Shown: positions 33,643 through 43,630, counted from the stretch's first letter. The stretch: 64,000 bases of DNA from Aquimarina mycalae (GCF_029906345.1 NZ_JARYGY010000003.1:124001-188000), one strand, 5' to 3'. Notes: a model not told the origin generated them from the sequence alone. Program-made: numbers and translations.

Positions 33643-35550
33643 TTATTTCCAGTTTGTATGAAAGTATTGATCATTTGGTTTATCCACTCTTTGATAGGTA
33701 TGGGCTCCAAAATAATCTCTTTGTGCTTGTATCATATTTGCAGATGATTGCGCAGATGTATATCCTATAAAATAGTTAGCCGCAGCAGAAAAAACTGGTA
33801 TAGCACAACCAGATTTTAGTCCAGTAGACACAACCTCCGAAAGTGCACTTATATTGGATTTCATTACAGTAACTATTTCTGGAAGCATTAGTAAAGAAGT
33901 AGCAGTATCCTTATACAACAAATCGCATATTTCTTCCATCAAATCACTTTTAATAATACATCCATTGGTCCATACTCGTGCCACCTCAAAAAGATTAAGA
34001 TGCCAGTTATATTCTTTGGAAGCTTCTTGTAGTAATTCGAAACCAATGTGATGATTTACGATACTGGTGGCTTGAAAAGCTTTTTCTAAATTTTTAATAA
34101 ATGTATTCTTAGAAATATCAGAAGTTTCTAATTGATATATTTCTGAAGCAGCTACACGCTGGGATTTCATTGCCGAAATATTTCGTGCCATCACGGATTC
34201 AGAAATCGTAGATAAAGACATTCCTATTTCTAAAGCTGCATTCGTAGACCATCCACCAGTTCCCTTCTGTCCAGCTTTATCTAATATTTTATCTATTAAA
34301 AAATGATCTCCTTCCTTTTTCTTAAGAATCTCCACAGTAATCTCCAACAAATAACTTTTCAATCCATTTTCAATCCAATTACTAAAGATATCTGATATTT
34401 CAATTGGGGTTTTCTTTACGTAAAACCTTAATAAATGATAGGTTTCTGCTAATAATTGCATTTCTGCATATTCAATTCCATTATGAACCATTTTTATATA
34501 ATGACCAGATCCTTCTGGACCAAGGTATGTACAACAAGGATTACCGCTTTTATCTTTTGCCGCTATAGTTTCTAAAAATATTCCAGATATATCATATCCT
34601 TTTTTTGATCCACCTGGCATTATTGATGGTCCTTTTAACGCCCCTTTTTCTCCACCCGATATTCCTGCTCCTAAAAAATGAATACCAAACTGTTTTAGAT
34701 CTTTTTCTCTTTGTAAAGTATCTTTATAATGCGAATTTCCTCCATCTATCAAACAGTCATCCTTTGATAACATTGGTAATAAGGCATCAATTACCATATC
34801 TACTGCTTTTCCTGCATTGACCATAATCATAATAGTTCGAGGTTGTGCTAAGGAATCTACAAACAACTGTAAATTATCAAATCCAAGTATACTATCATTA
34901 AGTTGTTGTTCCTGAACAAACTTTTTAGCAATGTCGACTTCTGTTCCTTTTACTTGTCTATTAAATACAGAGAGCTTGATATTCTTAGATAAAATATTAT
35001 TAGCCAGACCTTTACCCATAACTCCCAAACCTATTAATCCTAATTGTGATGTATTCATATGTAATTTGGATTTGATTTCTTTTATCAGTGCTTTACAACT
35101 ATTGTCAACATTTATAACAATTGCATCTTCTGGTTTTTCTAATGTTTCAAACTGAGAAGTCAACATCTCTTTTTTGAAAAAATGATCTTTCCTTGCTTCT
35201 ATCCGACTAGAAATTAAATCATAGCTTCCGTCTAAGAAAATCCATCGGATATATTGTTTATCAATGGATTGAAGTTTTTTTCTATATTCTTTTTTTAATG
35301 CAGAGCAGGCCAATACAGCGCCTTTATGAGCATTCCAATTAATAATTTCTTGTGCTAGTTTTTGCAACCAAGGTCCTCTATCATTATCATCCAATGGGAT
35401 TCCTTGCGACATTTTATTAATGTTAGCTTTAGGATGAAAATCATCAGCATCATAAAAAGGAATGGTAAGATCATTGGCCAGCGATTCCCCAATAGTTGTT
35501 TTCCCACTTCCAGATACACCAAATACTATATATACGATTCCTGTATTCAC
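33643..35550 (-). CDS. Bifunctional gluconokinase / 6-phosphogluconate dehydrogenase fusion
   Basis: A single 635-residue ORF joining two pathway steps. Residues 1-160 are a gluconokinase: P-loop GVSGSGKTTIG, DADDFHPKANINKM, and CSALKKEYR. Residues 165-635 are 6-phosphogluconate dehydrogenase: GLIGLGVMGKGLA at the N-terminus of that part, then GAGISGGEKGALKGPSIMPGG, HYIKMVHNGIEY and the C-terminal QRDYFGAHTY. Gluconate would be phosphorylated and then oxidatively decarboxylated to ribulose 5-phosphate. The junction has two in-frame methionines (HMNTSQ), so a second start giving a free dehydrogenase is possible. The whole ORF starts with GTG at 35550. Confidence 0.9.
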   Translation of the reverse strand: MNTGIVYIVFGVSGSGKTTIGESLANDLTIPFYDADDFHPKANINKMSQGIPLDDNDRGPWLQKLAQEIINWNAHKGAVLACSALKKEYRKKLQSIDKQYIRWIFLDGSYDLISSRIEARKDHFFKKEMLTSQFETLEKPEDAIVINVDNSCKALIKEIKSKLHMNTSQLGLIGLGVMGKGLANNILSKNIKLSVFNRQVKGTEVDIAKKFVQEQQLNDSILGFDNLQLFVDSLAQPRTIMIMVNAGKAVDMVIDALLPMLSKDDCLIDGGNSHYKDTLQREKDLKQFGIHFLGAGISGGEKGALKGPSIMPGGSKKGYDISGIFLETIAAKDKSGNPCCTYLGPEGSGHYIKMVHNGIEYAEMQLLAETYHLLRFYVKKTPIEISDIFSNWIENGLKSYLLEITVEILKKKEGDHFLIDKILDKAGQKGTGGWSTNAALEIGMSLSTISESVMARNISAMKSQRVAASEIYQLETSDISKNTFIKNLEKAFQATSIVNHHIGFELLQEASKEYNWHLNLFEVARVWTNGCIIKSDLMEEICDLLYKDTATSLLMLPEIVTVMKSNISALSEVVSTGLKSGCAIPVFSAAANYFIGYTSAQSSANMIQAQRDYFGAHTYQRVDKPNDQYFHTNWK

Positions 35551-35563
35551 TACAATGTAATTA

Positions 35564-37855
35564 TTATCTTAATACAAATTCTAATTCATTAGTTTCATCC
35601 AATGAATGTTTTGCTACCCATAATTTAAAGGCACCTGCTTCGGTAATCCATTTTTTATCTGGTCCATAAAAAGCCAGGTCATCGGTAGAGAAAGTAAATA
35701 TTACTTCTTTAGAAACTCCTGGATCCAATGTAATTTTTTCAAAACGTAATAGTTCTTTCACTGGTCGAGTTAAACTACCTACTAAATCTCTAAAATATAA
35801 TTGTACTGTTTCTTTTGCTTTCATTTTTCCAATATTGGTAATCTTAACCCTTACGGTAATAACGTCACCCATATTAGGATTGGTCGTAGATATTGTAACA
35901 TCAGAATATGCAAAATCGCTATAACCCAACCCATATCCAAAAGGGTACTGTGGTAAAAATCCTGCATCCAAATAATGTGATGTATTCCCAAGGGAGCTTT
36001 GCCAAGCTGCAATTGGTATAGAATCCATATGTACGAACTCTTCGGGAATCACAGGTCTTCCTGTATTTTTATGATTATAATGTATTGGAATCTGTCCCAC
36101 TTCTTTTGGCCAGGTAATTGGTAGCTTTCCTGATGGAGAAACCTTACCAGTTATGATATTTTTTAAAGCTGATCCTCCCATAGTTCCTGGATGCCAAGCC
36201 ATTAATATTCCATCTACCTTATCTATAATATTACCTAAGGTTATCGGTCGACCAGCCATAAGTATCAATACTATTGGTTTATTCGTTTTTGCTAGTTCTG
36301 AAATAAGTTTTTCCTGGGCGCCAGGAAGATTAATATTAGCTCTACTATGTGCCTCTCCAGAAAGAATGGCTTCTTCTCCAGCAAAGAACAAGATTACATC
36401 CGAAGCTTTTGCTGCTTTTATTGCCTCTCCGAAACCTGTTGTAGATCTATCTCTACTATACGATAATCCAGCACTATATTGAACACTATAATTACTATCC
36501 TTTTTAAATACATCTAATGGTGTTACAGTATGTTCTTTTTCTCCATCAAAAGTCCATGTTCCTAACTGCTCGTGTGGTGCGTTTGCTAATGGGCCTATGA
36601 TAGCAACTTTGCTAGTTATTGGTATCGGTAAAATATTATTTTTGTTTTTTAACAGTACCGTACTTTCTATGGCTGTTTCTTCTGCAGAAGCCAAATGTTT
36701 TTTATCATATAATATATCTTCATTAGGATTAAAATATGGATTTTCAAAGAGTCCTAGTCTAAATTTTATACGAAGGATATTTTTAACCATATGGTCAAGT
36801 TTCTTTTCAGAAAATTTCCCCTCTTGAATCAACTCTTTCATATGATCTTGATATGCGGTACTTGTCATTTCCATATCCAGCATAGCATTTGCGGCTTTTT
36901 CTGCAGCTTCTTTAGCATCCTTAGCAAATCCATGATTTACCATTTCGATAACCGAATTCCAATCGCTTACCACAAAACCTTCAAAATCCCATTGGTCTCG
37001 TAATATATCTTTAAGAACATATTGATTAGCAGAAGCAGGAATACCATTGAGGTCATTAAAGCTAGTCATAAAGGTAGCTGAACCTACATCTACAGCAGTT
37101 TTAAACGGTTTTAAGTATACATTATGAAGCAGATACTCATTGATGTTTGCTGTATTATAATCCCTTCCTCCTTCTGCAGCTCCATAACCTATAAAATGCT
37201 TTGCACAAGCTGCCATACTAGTGGGTGATGACAGATCTTCTCCTTGAAAACCTTTTATATATGCTTCTGCCATTATACTAGTCAAATAAGGATCTTCTCC
37301 AGCAGATTCTGCAATTCTTCCCCATCTGGGATCTCTGGAAATATCTAACATAGGTGCAAATGTCCATCTGATTCCGCTAGTACTTGCTTCTATTGCAGCT
37401 ATTCTAGAACCTTCTCTTACCAATTCTGGATTAAACGAAGCTGCTTGCCCTAGCGGAATAGGGAAAATTGTTTTGAAACCATGGATTACATCTCGTGCAA
37501 AAATTAATGGAATCTTGCTAGGGCTTTCTTCTACAGCTATTTTTTGTAATTGCTTGGCATCGTTTTTATCCATGATGTTAAGAAAAGAACCTATTTCACC
37601 TTTTCTAACTGCATTTATAAGGTTTTCTGGTAATTTCTTTACTCTACTGGATTTACCACGTTGTGCAGTTTGTCCTATTTTTTCTTCCAAAGACATTCTA
37701 GAAACAATACTATCTATTTTATGTTCTATAGGATCTATTACATCATTGAGGGCTGTATTATCCATTTTATCATTGTTACAAGACATCAATACAATTGATA
37801 TAGACAAAAAATAAAATAGTTTAGAATGGTGGTATTTATTTTTTAAGATGATCAT
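35564..37855 (-). CDS. bglX: Glycoside hydrolase family 3 beta-glucosidase, lipoprotein
   Basis: A 763-residue lipoprotein GH3 enzyme. Signal peptide with lipobox VLMSC at about residue 26, then NNDK. GH3 N-domain with the nucleophile Asp in GFVVSDWNSV (about residue 300) and the KHFIGYGAAEGGRDYN loop, then the GH3 C-domain with LFFAGEEAILSGEAHSR, and a C-terminal fibronectin-III-like domain. It hydrolyses terminal beta-linked glucose from glucans or cellobiose and resembles the BglX group. First gene of the gluconate/glucoside operon; 13 bases before the gluconokinase fusion start. It may generate glucose that is oxidised to gluconate. Confidence 0.93.
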   Translation of the reverse strand: MIILKNKYHHSKLFYFLSISIVLMSCNNDKMDNTALNDVIDPIEHKIDSIVSRMSLEEKIGQTAQRGKSSRVKKLPENLINAVRKGEIGSFLNIMDKNDAKQLQKIAVEESPSKIPLIFARDVIHGFKTIFPIPLGQAASFNPELVREGSRIAAIEASTSGIRWTFAPMLDISRDPRWGRIAESAGEDPYLTSIMAEAYIKGFQGEDLSSPTSMAACAKHFIGYGAAEGGRDYNTANINEYLLHNVYLKPFKTAVDVGSATFMTSFNDLNGIPASANQYVLKDILRDQWDFEGFVVSDWNSVIEMVNHGFAKDAKEAAEKAANAMLDMEMTSTAYQDHMKELIQEGKFSEKKLDHMVKNILRIKFRLGLFENPYFNPNEDILYDKKHLASAEETAIESTVLLKNKNNILPIPITSKVAIIGPLANAPHEQLGTWTFDGEKEHTVTPLDVFKKDSNYSVQYSAGLSYSRDRSTTGFGEAIKAAKASDVILFFAGEEAILSGEAHSRANINLPGAQEKLISELAKTNKPIVLILMAGRPITLGNIIDKVDGILMAWHPGTMGGSALKNIITGKVSPSGKLPITWPKEVGQIPIHYNHKNTGRPVIPEEFVHMDSIPIAAWQSSLGNTSHYLDAGFLPQYPFGYGLGYSDFAYSDVTISTTNPNMGDVITVRVKITNIGKMKAKETVQLYFRDLVGSLTRPVKELLRFEKITLDPGVSKEVIFTFSTDDLAFYGPDKKWITEAGAFKLWVAKHSLDETNELEFVLR

Positions 37856-38204
37856 GAAAATGTGAATATTAAAAAATTAATTCTCAACAAATTGCAGTAA
37901 GAATAATGTTAAGATGTACAAGGCGAATTTAGAGATACTTTAGGATAACAAAAAAGCAAAACATAGCAAACCATTCATTGTTAAGAAAGTTTATAGAAGC
38001 TTTTACTGAAAGTTTTAAAGGTACTTGAGAACAATTTCGGGAATGTTATAATTTGGATTTTTCATTACAATCATTTAACTATTTTCAACAATTAACCTTA
38101 GCATAACAAAGCTTCAAAATCTTTATTTATTTATAACAATCTCTTTATAATCAGTTAATTGTTTTGGTATTTAAAGAAGTTTTATTTGTAGTAATACAAT
38201 ATAT
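37856..38204. other. Divergent intergenic region, no gene
   Basis: Roughly 350 AT-rich bases between the bglX and phosphoesterase starts. I see no ORF, RNA structure or clear promoter beyond T-rich stretches; it presumably holds the promoter of each gene. Confidence 0.5.
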
Positions 38205-39035
38205 ATGAAGAAACGAAATGTTGAAGTTGTAGTTGTTTCAGATATCCATTTGGGAACTTTTGGATGTCATGCAAAAGAATTACTAAATTATTTAAATAGC
38301 ATAAACCCAAAAACACTTATTCTTAATGGTGATATTGTAGATATTTGGCAATTTCGTAAACACTACTTTCCAAAATCACATCTAAAGATTATTAAAAAAA
38401 TCATCAATTTCGCTTCTAATGATACAGAGGTAATATATATTACGGGTAATCATGATGAAATGCTGCGTAAATTTAGCGATACCAAAATCGGTAACTTTGA
38501 TTTGGTTGACAAACTTGTATTAGAACTAGATGGTAAAAAAGCCTGGATTTTTCACGGAGACGTTTTTGATGCTTCAATACAAAATGCAAAATGGCTTGCC
38601 AAACTTGGCGGTTGGGGATATGATCTGTTAATTCTTATAAATCAAATTATAAATTGGTCCTTAATAAAATTTGGAAAAGAAAAATTCTCACTCTCCAAAA
38701 AAATTAAGAATAGCGTAAAAAAAGCTGTAAAATATATTAATGATTTTGAACAGGTTGCAGCAGAATTAGCCATAGACAATAACTATCAGTATGTAATTTG
38801 TGGGCATATACATCAACCGCAAATAACAGTAAAATCCAATAAAAATGGTTCTTGTTTATACCTTAATTCTGGAGATTGGGTTGAAAACTTAACCGCTCTG
38901 GAGTATCATAATAAAAAATGGAATCTGATTACCTATCAAAAGGAAGAAATGGAATCTAATACCATTTCTGATGAAATTGAAGAAATGGATATTAGTTTAG
39001 AAAGCCTTCAGACATCACTTATGCTTTTAAAATAA
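38205..39035 (+). CDS. UDP-2,3-diacylglucosamine pyrophosphatase-like metallophosphoesterase
   Basis: A 276-residue calcineurin-like metallophosphoesterase. Di-metal motifs are VVSDIHLG, NGDIVD, TGNHDE, FHGDVFDA and CGHIHQP (about residues 11, 42, 77, 114 and 207). The family includes LpxH, which hydrolyses UDP-2,3-diacylglucosamine in lipid A synthesis; this protein is closest to the LpxH-like group of Bacteroidota. The C-terminal 35 residues are acidic and may be disordered. Monocistronic, next to miaE copy 1. Confidence 0.87.
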   Translation: MKKRNVEVVVVSDIHLGTFGCHAKELLNYLNSINPKTLILNGDIVDIWQFRKHYFPKSHLKIIKKIINFASNDTEVIYITGNHDEMLRKFSDTKIGNFDLVDKLVLELDGKKAWIFHGDVFDASIQNAKWLAKLGGWGYDLLILINQIINWSLIKFGKEKFSLSKKIKNSVKKAVKYINDFEQVAAELAIDNNYQYVICGHIHQPQITVKSNKNGSCLYLNSGDWVENLTALEYHNKKWNLITYQKEEMESNTISDEIEEMDISLESLQTSLMLLK

Positions 39036-39117
39036 TTCTATCTATCAAAAAAATGTGATATTAATCTTCTAAATTATTTGATTACTAATAAGATATTAAA
39101 ATAAAGCTTGTTATCCG

Positions 39118-39125
39118 TACCTTTG
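39118..39125 (+). promoter_or_regulatory. -7 box of miaE copy 1
   Basis: TACCTTTG matches TAnnTTTG exactly, 35 bases before the ATG. No TTG at the right distance is clear. Confidence 0.4.
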
Positions 39126-39160
39126 ATGTATATTCCAAATCACCATTAAAAATAATAACT

Positions 39161-39745
39161 ATGCTTGGTTTAAAATTAGCTACAGATCCGCGATGGGCCG
39201 CTCTTGTAGAGTCCAATATTGAAGAAATTCTTACTGATCATGCGTGGTGCGAACAAAAGGCAGCTACCAACGCAATTACAATCATTACCTTAAACTCTGA
39301 ACATGAGGATTTAGTAACAGATTTATTGGTTTTAGCTCAAGAAGAGTTAGAGCATTTTCAAATGGTTCATGAACTAATAAAAAAACGAGGTTATAAATTA
39401 GGGCGTGAACGTAAGGACAGTTATGTAAACGAGTTATTTAAACATAAAGTAAAACAAGGTGGAAGTCGGCAACAAGGTTTGGTAAGTCGGTTACTTTTTT
39501 CTGCGATGATTGAGGCACGTAGTTGCGAACGTTTTAAACTTCTTTCGGAAAAAATAAAAGATCCAGAACTCTCTAAATTCTATCATGATCTTATGATAAG
39601 TGAAGCTGGACATTACACTACTTTTATTGGTTTTGCCCGTAAATACGGAAAAGGAATAAATGTGGATAAGCAATGGCAAGATCTCCTAGAGTTTGAAGGA
39701 GAATTAATCCAGAACTATGGTAAGAAAGAAACAATCCATGGATAA
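39161..39745 (+). CDS. miaE: tRNA-(ms2io6A37) hydroxylase, copy 1
   Basis: A 194-residue non-heme di-iron enzyme that hydroxylates the isopentenyl group of ms2i6A37 in tRNA. Ferritin-like four-helix fold with metal ligands in IEEILTDHAWCEQKA, EELEHFQMVH, EARSCERFKLLSE and SEAGHY. A second gene of the same family lies at 56766-57347, with identical layout and the same LTDHAxCEQKA and EARSCERF blocks. MiaE is normally single-copy, so one of the two may act on another substrate. Start is ATG 39161. Confidence 0.9.
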   Translation: MLGLKLATDPRWAALVESNIEEILTDHAWCEQKAATNAITIITLNSEHEDLVTDLLVLAQEELEHFQMVHELIKKRGYKLGRERKDSYVNELFKHKVKQGGSRQQGLVSRLLFSAMIEARSCERFKLLSEKIKDPELSKFYHDLMISEAGHYTTFIGFARKYGKGINVDKQWQDLLEFEGELIQNYGKKETIHG

Positions 39746-39926
39746 GGAGTAGTTTATAAACAACCAAATCATATTATATTTAATTATACTTTTAAGATGT
39801 ATTAATAATCTAAATCCTTTGGTTTAATTTTTTAGTTTTAAAATGAGCTAATTAGATAATAATTTTTATTGTTAAATTTGGTATGTAAGATTCTTTATTA
39901 ACCACCAGATAATCTCTATACTTTAG

Positions 39927-41021
39927 ATGAGTCTATTTTCTCCATCGAATAAAAGATTGATTTATAGAATTATTCCCTTTTGTTTATTTTCCCTTTTTGC
40001 TTCTTTTATTTATTTGTTTTTGGAAAAAGGAATACTTGGCGATTCTAAATTTTACCCTTCTACTAATAATCCATATAATTTTAATAATAGTCTTTTTGTT
40101 ACGGTAATCGCTGCAAGTCTTTTTGGTGCAATTATAGGTTCCTTTGAGGTACTTTACTTTAACAAATTCTTTTCTTCTAAGAGCTTCTTAAAGAAAATAA
40201 TCTATAAAATAATCTTTTATCTTACCATTGTAATCTTCTTTTTGATTTGTACAGCAACTATATCCTTTATGATTGAATTTGACACCAATATTTTGGATAA
40301 AGAAGTATGGATTAATTTGCGAAACTTTATAACGAATTTAGCTTTTCTAAGCGTCCTATTATATATAATTACGTCCATAGGTATTTCTTTATTTTACTTA
40401 GAAGTAAGTGATAATATTGGACAAGAAGTATTGTTTAAGTTTTTTACTGGAAAATATCATAAACCTATAGAAGAAGAGCGTATTTTCATGTTTTTAGACA
40501 TGAAATCTTCCACTACAATCGCAGAAAAATTAGGGCATGTCAAATATTTTGAAATGCTTGCTGAATATTATGCAGATTTATCTGATGCTATCATTCAACA
40601 CTCAGGCATTGTATATCAGTACGTTGGAGATGAGATCGTTGTATCCTGGAGTTTAAGCAAAGGACTTAAAACTAGCAATTGTATCCATTGTTTTTATTCT
40701 ATGCAGAAAGCATTAACTAAACAATCTTCTAAATATCTAGAACGATTTGGAGTTTTACCAACATTTAAAGCAGGATTTCATTACGGCAAGATAACAGCTG
40801 GTGAAATTGGGACTATTAAAAAAGACATTGTATTTACTGGTGATGTTCTTAACACTACAGCACGAATTCAGGGACTTTGTAATAGCTACGAAGTAGTTAT
40901 ATTGATTTCGGATACATTAACAGAACAATTAAAAGTAAATACAGATTTTAAATATACAAGTTTGGGCATGAATTCTTTAAGAGGAAAACATGAACAAATA
41001 GAGTTATTTACTATTGCATAA
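39927..41021 (+). CDS. Four-TM class III nucleotide cyclase, paralogue of 7759-8841
   Basis: A 364-residue protein with four N-terminal TM helices in the first ~155 residues and a class III cyclase domain to the C-terminus. Metal aspartates lie in FMFLDMKSSTT and YVGDEIV, and the Asn/Arg pair in LNTTARIQ. As in its paralogue, a Gln (VYQYVGDE) replaces the base-contact lysine, and the second specificity position is Val. The substrate may be ATP or GTP, or neither. A terminator and a convergent gene follow. It sits 180 bases after miaE copy 1. Confidence 0.86.
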   Translation: MSLFSPSNKRLIYRIIPFCLFSLFASFIYLFLEKGILGDSKFYPSTNNPYNFNNSLFVTVIAASLFGAIIGSFEVLYFNKFFSSKSFLKKIIYKIIFYLTIVIFFLICTATISFMIEFDTNILDKEVWINLRNFITNLAFLSVLLYIITSIGISLFYLEVSDNIGQEVLFKFFTGKYHKPIEEERIFMFLDMKSSTTIAEKLGHVKYFEMLAEYYADLSDAIIQHSGIVYQYVGDEIVVSWSLSKGLKTSNCIHCFYSMQKALTKQSSKYLERFGVLPTFKAGFHYGKITAGEIGTIKKDIVFTGDVLNTTARIQGLCNSYEVVILISDTLTEQLKVNTDFKYTSLGMNSLRGKHEQIELFTIA

Positions 41022-41053
41022 AAAAACCTACCAGTTTTAAACTGATAGGTTAT
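41021..41053 (-). terminator. Terminator of the serine hydrolase gene
   Basis: On the minus strand AACCTATCAGTTT pairs with AAACTGGTAGGTT (one T.G wobble) followed by seven T. Its 3' flank starts at the stop codon of the convergent cyclase gene, so it can serve both. Confidence 0.85.
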
Positions 41054-41076
41054 CTAGTATATATAGAATTTTTCTC

Positions 41077-42744
41077 TTACTCTATTCGTTTTGCTGGCAT
41101 TTGTCTACCACCTTGATTTAAGGTAATACTATCTATAGTTCCAGTATCACTTTTATTAAAAACTATCTCAGCAGGAACAGCTTTTAAAAAAAACAAAGTT
41201 TCACTTTCTGCAAAAATTTCTAGTTTAGGCTGACCTGTTGCTTGTGCAAATATCGAATTTCCTTCAACAGTTATATCGATAATAAAGTTAGGTTGTAATT
41301 CATACTTACCAATATATTTCTGTAAGATATCGGTAGCAACTGAAATAGTTTTTCTTTCTGCAGGAGGTGCTTTTTCGATTCCTTTTCCTATGAAACTTTC
41401 TTGTGCAGTTTTAAAAACCGTTTGTCTTTTACCCTCATCAGTTAAAGAGAAACTATAGGATATGGTTCCATCGTCGAAAATAAATAAATCCTTTTTCATC
41501 GGATAAATCTCAAATTCCCTTGAATTTGGTCCTTCTCTTAAACTAAATAACTTACCATCTCTATATGTAATATGTCTTATTACATCTCCTTCAAACTGAT
41601 AAGCTCCTACCCATTTTTTTAAGTTATCCTCAGATAACTCAATAGCATTCTTCTTATCTGGAATAGGTTTTCCTATCGCTATAGCAGCTACTTTTCTGGT
41701 TATTTGACCTACATTTTTGCAATTACAATTTGTAAGACCAATTACATATACGTTTTCCTTTTCTAGAAAAACACCATTGGTTGTATACCCAAAAATACCG
41801 CCGCCATGCGAATACCCCTTAGATCCTTGTACGTTTGCTTTACCCCAACCATAACCATAATCTATTTTTTCACCATTATTAAGGGTAGAACCATTAATCG
41901 CTTTTTCTAAACTCGCTCTTTTAATAAAGGTGTTCGCGCTTACAGCATTTTGCCATTTTAGCATATCATCTACCGTAGACATTAACGAACCTGCAGCATA
42001 TGGTAAGGTTAAACTGAGATAATCTGCATTTAAATAATCATCTCCCGATTGCTTATATCCAGAAGCTCTATTTTTAATAAGCTGAGACATACTACCATAA
42101 TAAGAAGAGTTCATTCCTATTTTTTCAAAAATATTTTTCTCAATAAAATTTTCATAGGTGTCTCCAGTGATCACTTCTATGATATAACCTAATAATATAT
42201 AACCCGAATTATTATAACGAAATTCTTCGCCAGGATCAAAATCCATAGGTTCATTTTTAAAAACATCTATTAGTTCTTTTGGAGTCATATCGGTTCTTGC
42301 AGACTTCATAAAACTATCCATACCAGTATAACTTTTTATACCTGAGGTATGATTCAACAAATGATGAATAGTTATTTTTTTATCGTTGGTAGGATAATCA
42401 GGTATATATTTAGTGATTTCATCTTCTACGGTAAGTTTTCCTTGTTCTTCTAACATTAGGATGGCAACTGCTGTAAACTGCTTGGTTATAGATCCAATCT
42501 CAAAAACATTTTCTGGTATTAGAGGGACACCAAGCTCAAGATTCGCTTTTCCGTATGCTCTGCGAAATACCGATTTACCATCTTTTGCTACTAAAATTGA
42601 TATTCCGGGTCCTTCTTGAGTATACATCGAAGAAACAATAGCGTCAATTTCTTTTTCTAAACTTTGAGCTTGTACAGTTGTGTATAGACTTATTGTAAAA
42701 ATACCAATAAGCAAAAGGGATTTCATTCTTTGTAGTGATTTCAT
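41077..42744 (-). CDS. Secreted serine hydrolase, class C beta-lactamase-like
   Basis: A 555-residue protein with signal peptide (about 1-27) and a beta-lactamase-related domain at about 30-370. Active-site motifs are SITK (S-x-x-K), YNNSGY (Y-x-N) and HGGGIFG (H-x-G), the pattern of serine beta-lactamase/PBP4*-type hydrolases. A C-terminal region of about 180 residues follows, with repeats like KKWVGAYQFEGD and QKYIGKYELQPNF, similar to the small DUF3471-like domains often seen with this family. It probably hydrolyses D-amino-acid peptides or esters in the periplasm; antibiotic resistance is not implied. Confidence 0.88.
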   Translation of the reverse strand: MKSLQRMKSLLLIGIFTISLYTTVQAQSLEKEIDAIVSSMYTQEGPGISILVAKDGKSVFRRAYGKANLELGVPLIPENVFEIGSITKQFTAVAILMLEEQGKLTVEDEITKYIPDYPTNDKKITIHHLLNHTSGIKSYTGMDSFMKSARTDMTPKELIDVFKNEPMDFDPGEEFRYNNSGYILLGYIIEVITGDTYENFIEKNIFEKIGMNSSYYGSMSQLIKNRASGYKQSGDDYLNADYLSLTLPYAAGSLMSTVDDMLKWQNAVSANTFIKRASLEKAINGSTLNNGEKIDYGYGWGKANVQGSKGYSHGGGIFGYTTNGVFLEKENVYVIGLTNCNCKNVGQITRKVAAIAIGKPIPDKKNAIELSEDNLKKWVGAYQFEGDVIRHITYRDGKLFSLREGPNSREFEIYPMKKDLFIFDDGTISYSFSLTDEGKRQTVFKTAQESFIGKGIEKAPPAERKTISVATDILQKYIGKYELQPNFIIDITVEGNSIFAQATGQPKLEIFAESETLFFLKAVPAEIVFNKSDTGTIDSITLNQGGRQMPAKRIE

Positions 42745-42867
42745 GTGATTTATAATTTTGATTGATTTGTTGGTTACCTATATAATCAATATGACGATTA
42801 ATTAAATAATTAGTTACCAAAAAGTATCTAAATTTATTTAATAATATGTAAAGCATTCTTATAGAAA

Positions 42868-42906
42868 CAAAAAAGTTTTTACATTATCAATGTAAAAACT
42901 TTTTTT
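42868..42906 (-). terminator. Terminator of the DUF4494 gene
   Basis: AAAAGTTTTTACATT pairs with AATGTAAAAACTTTT across a 2-4 base loop, with T/A runs on both sides. It starts about 50 bases after the DUF4494 stop codon. Confidence 0.8.
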
Positions 42907-42955
42907 ATCGAAATCAGCCTTAAACTGGGTTTCTAAAATATCCTCATAATATTAC

Positions 42956-43507
42956 CTACTCTTCTTCTTCTCCTATAAAACCTGGAGCAGCAGGTACATT
43001 CTCGTCAATCTCGACTTCCTCTACTACCTGGATAGAATCTCGTAATATTTTAAACTTCTCTAATTGCTCTTCTTCTCCTGTAAAATATGGAAATACATCC
43101 ATAATCGGTGATTCTGAAATTGCAGGGATTGTATAATCTCCTGTGGTACCTTTCATCATTTCATTTGTATTATCAAATGCTTCTTTTACATCATTAGCCT
43201 GAACTAAAAGATACATATTTGTTTTTCGTTCTTTTCCACTTTCTTCGTCATAAGCGATTAAAGATACCTTTGACTTAAACCAACGATCAGAATTCTCAAA
43301 AGGGTGTATCTCGGCAAAATTTGCAACCTTTATATTAGTAATGATAAATTCTTCACTAACATAAGCGGCCATTTCTTCATTAATCCTAGTTTCTGCTTCT
43401 GTATAAGATATAGCATCAACCAGATATGGTTCTGTAGTAACCTTCTGTACTCCAGAATCATTTATTTTTCTATACTTTACTTTACATTCGTACCAAGTAG
43501 CGCTCAT
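42956..43507 (-). CDS. DUF4494 family protein
   Basis: A 183-residue cytoplasmic protein of the Bacteroidota-specific DUF4494 family. Typical features are the start MSATWYECKVKYRKIN, the EPYLVDAISYTEAETRINEEM segment and the RWFKSKVSLIAYDEESGKERK block. The C-terminus is acidic (VEEVEIDENVPAAPGF...EEEE). The family fold is beta-rich and its function unknown; it has no catalytic motif. TATATTTG, a perfect -7 box, lies 17 bases before the start. Flanked by terminators on both sides, so it is a single-gene unit. Confidence 0.88.
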   Translation of the reverse strand: MSATWYECKVKYRKINDSGVQKVTTEPYLVDAISYTEAETRINEEMAAYVSEEFIITNIKVANFAEIHPFENSDRWFKSKVSLIAYDEESGKERKTNMYLLVQANDVKEAFDNTNEMMKGTTGDYTIPAISESPIMDVFPYFTGEEEQLEKFKILRDSIQVVEEVEIDENVPAAPGFIGEEEE

Positions 43508-43630
43508 ATATTTCTTTTTTTAGGATGCCAAATATAAATCTTAAAAAAAGTTCTGAATACGAATATTAAGAATAGATATTCACAATTTAAAAATCATCCA
43601 GTTTAGAAGAATTACACAATATAAAAACAT

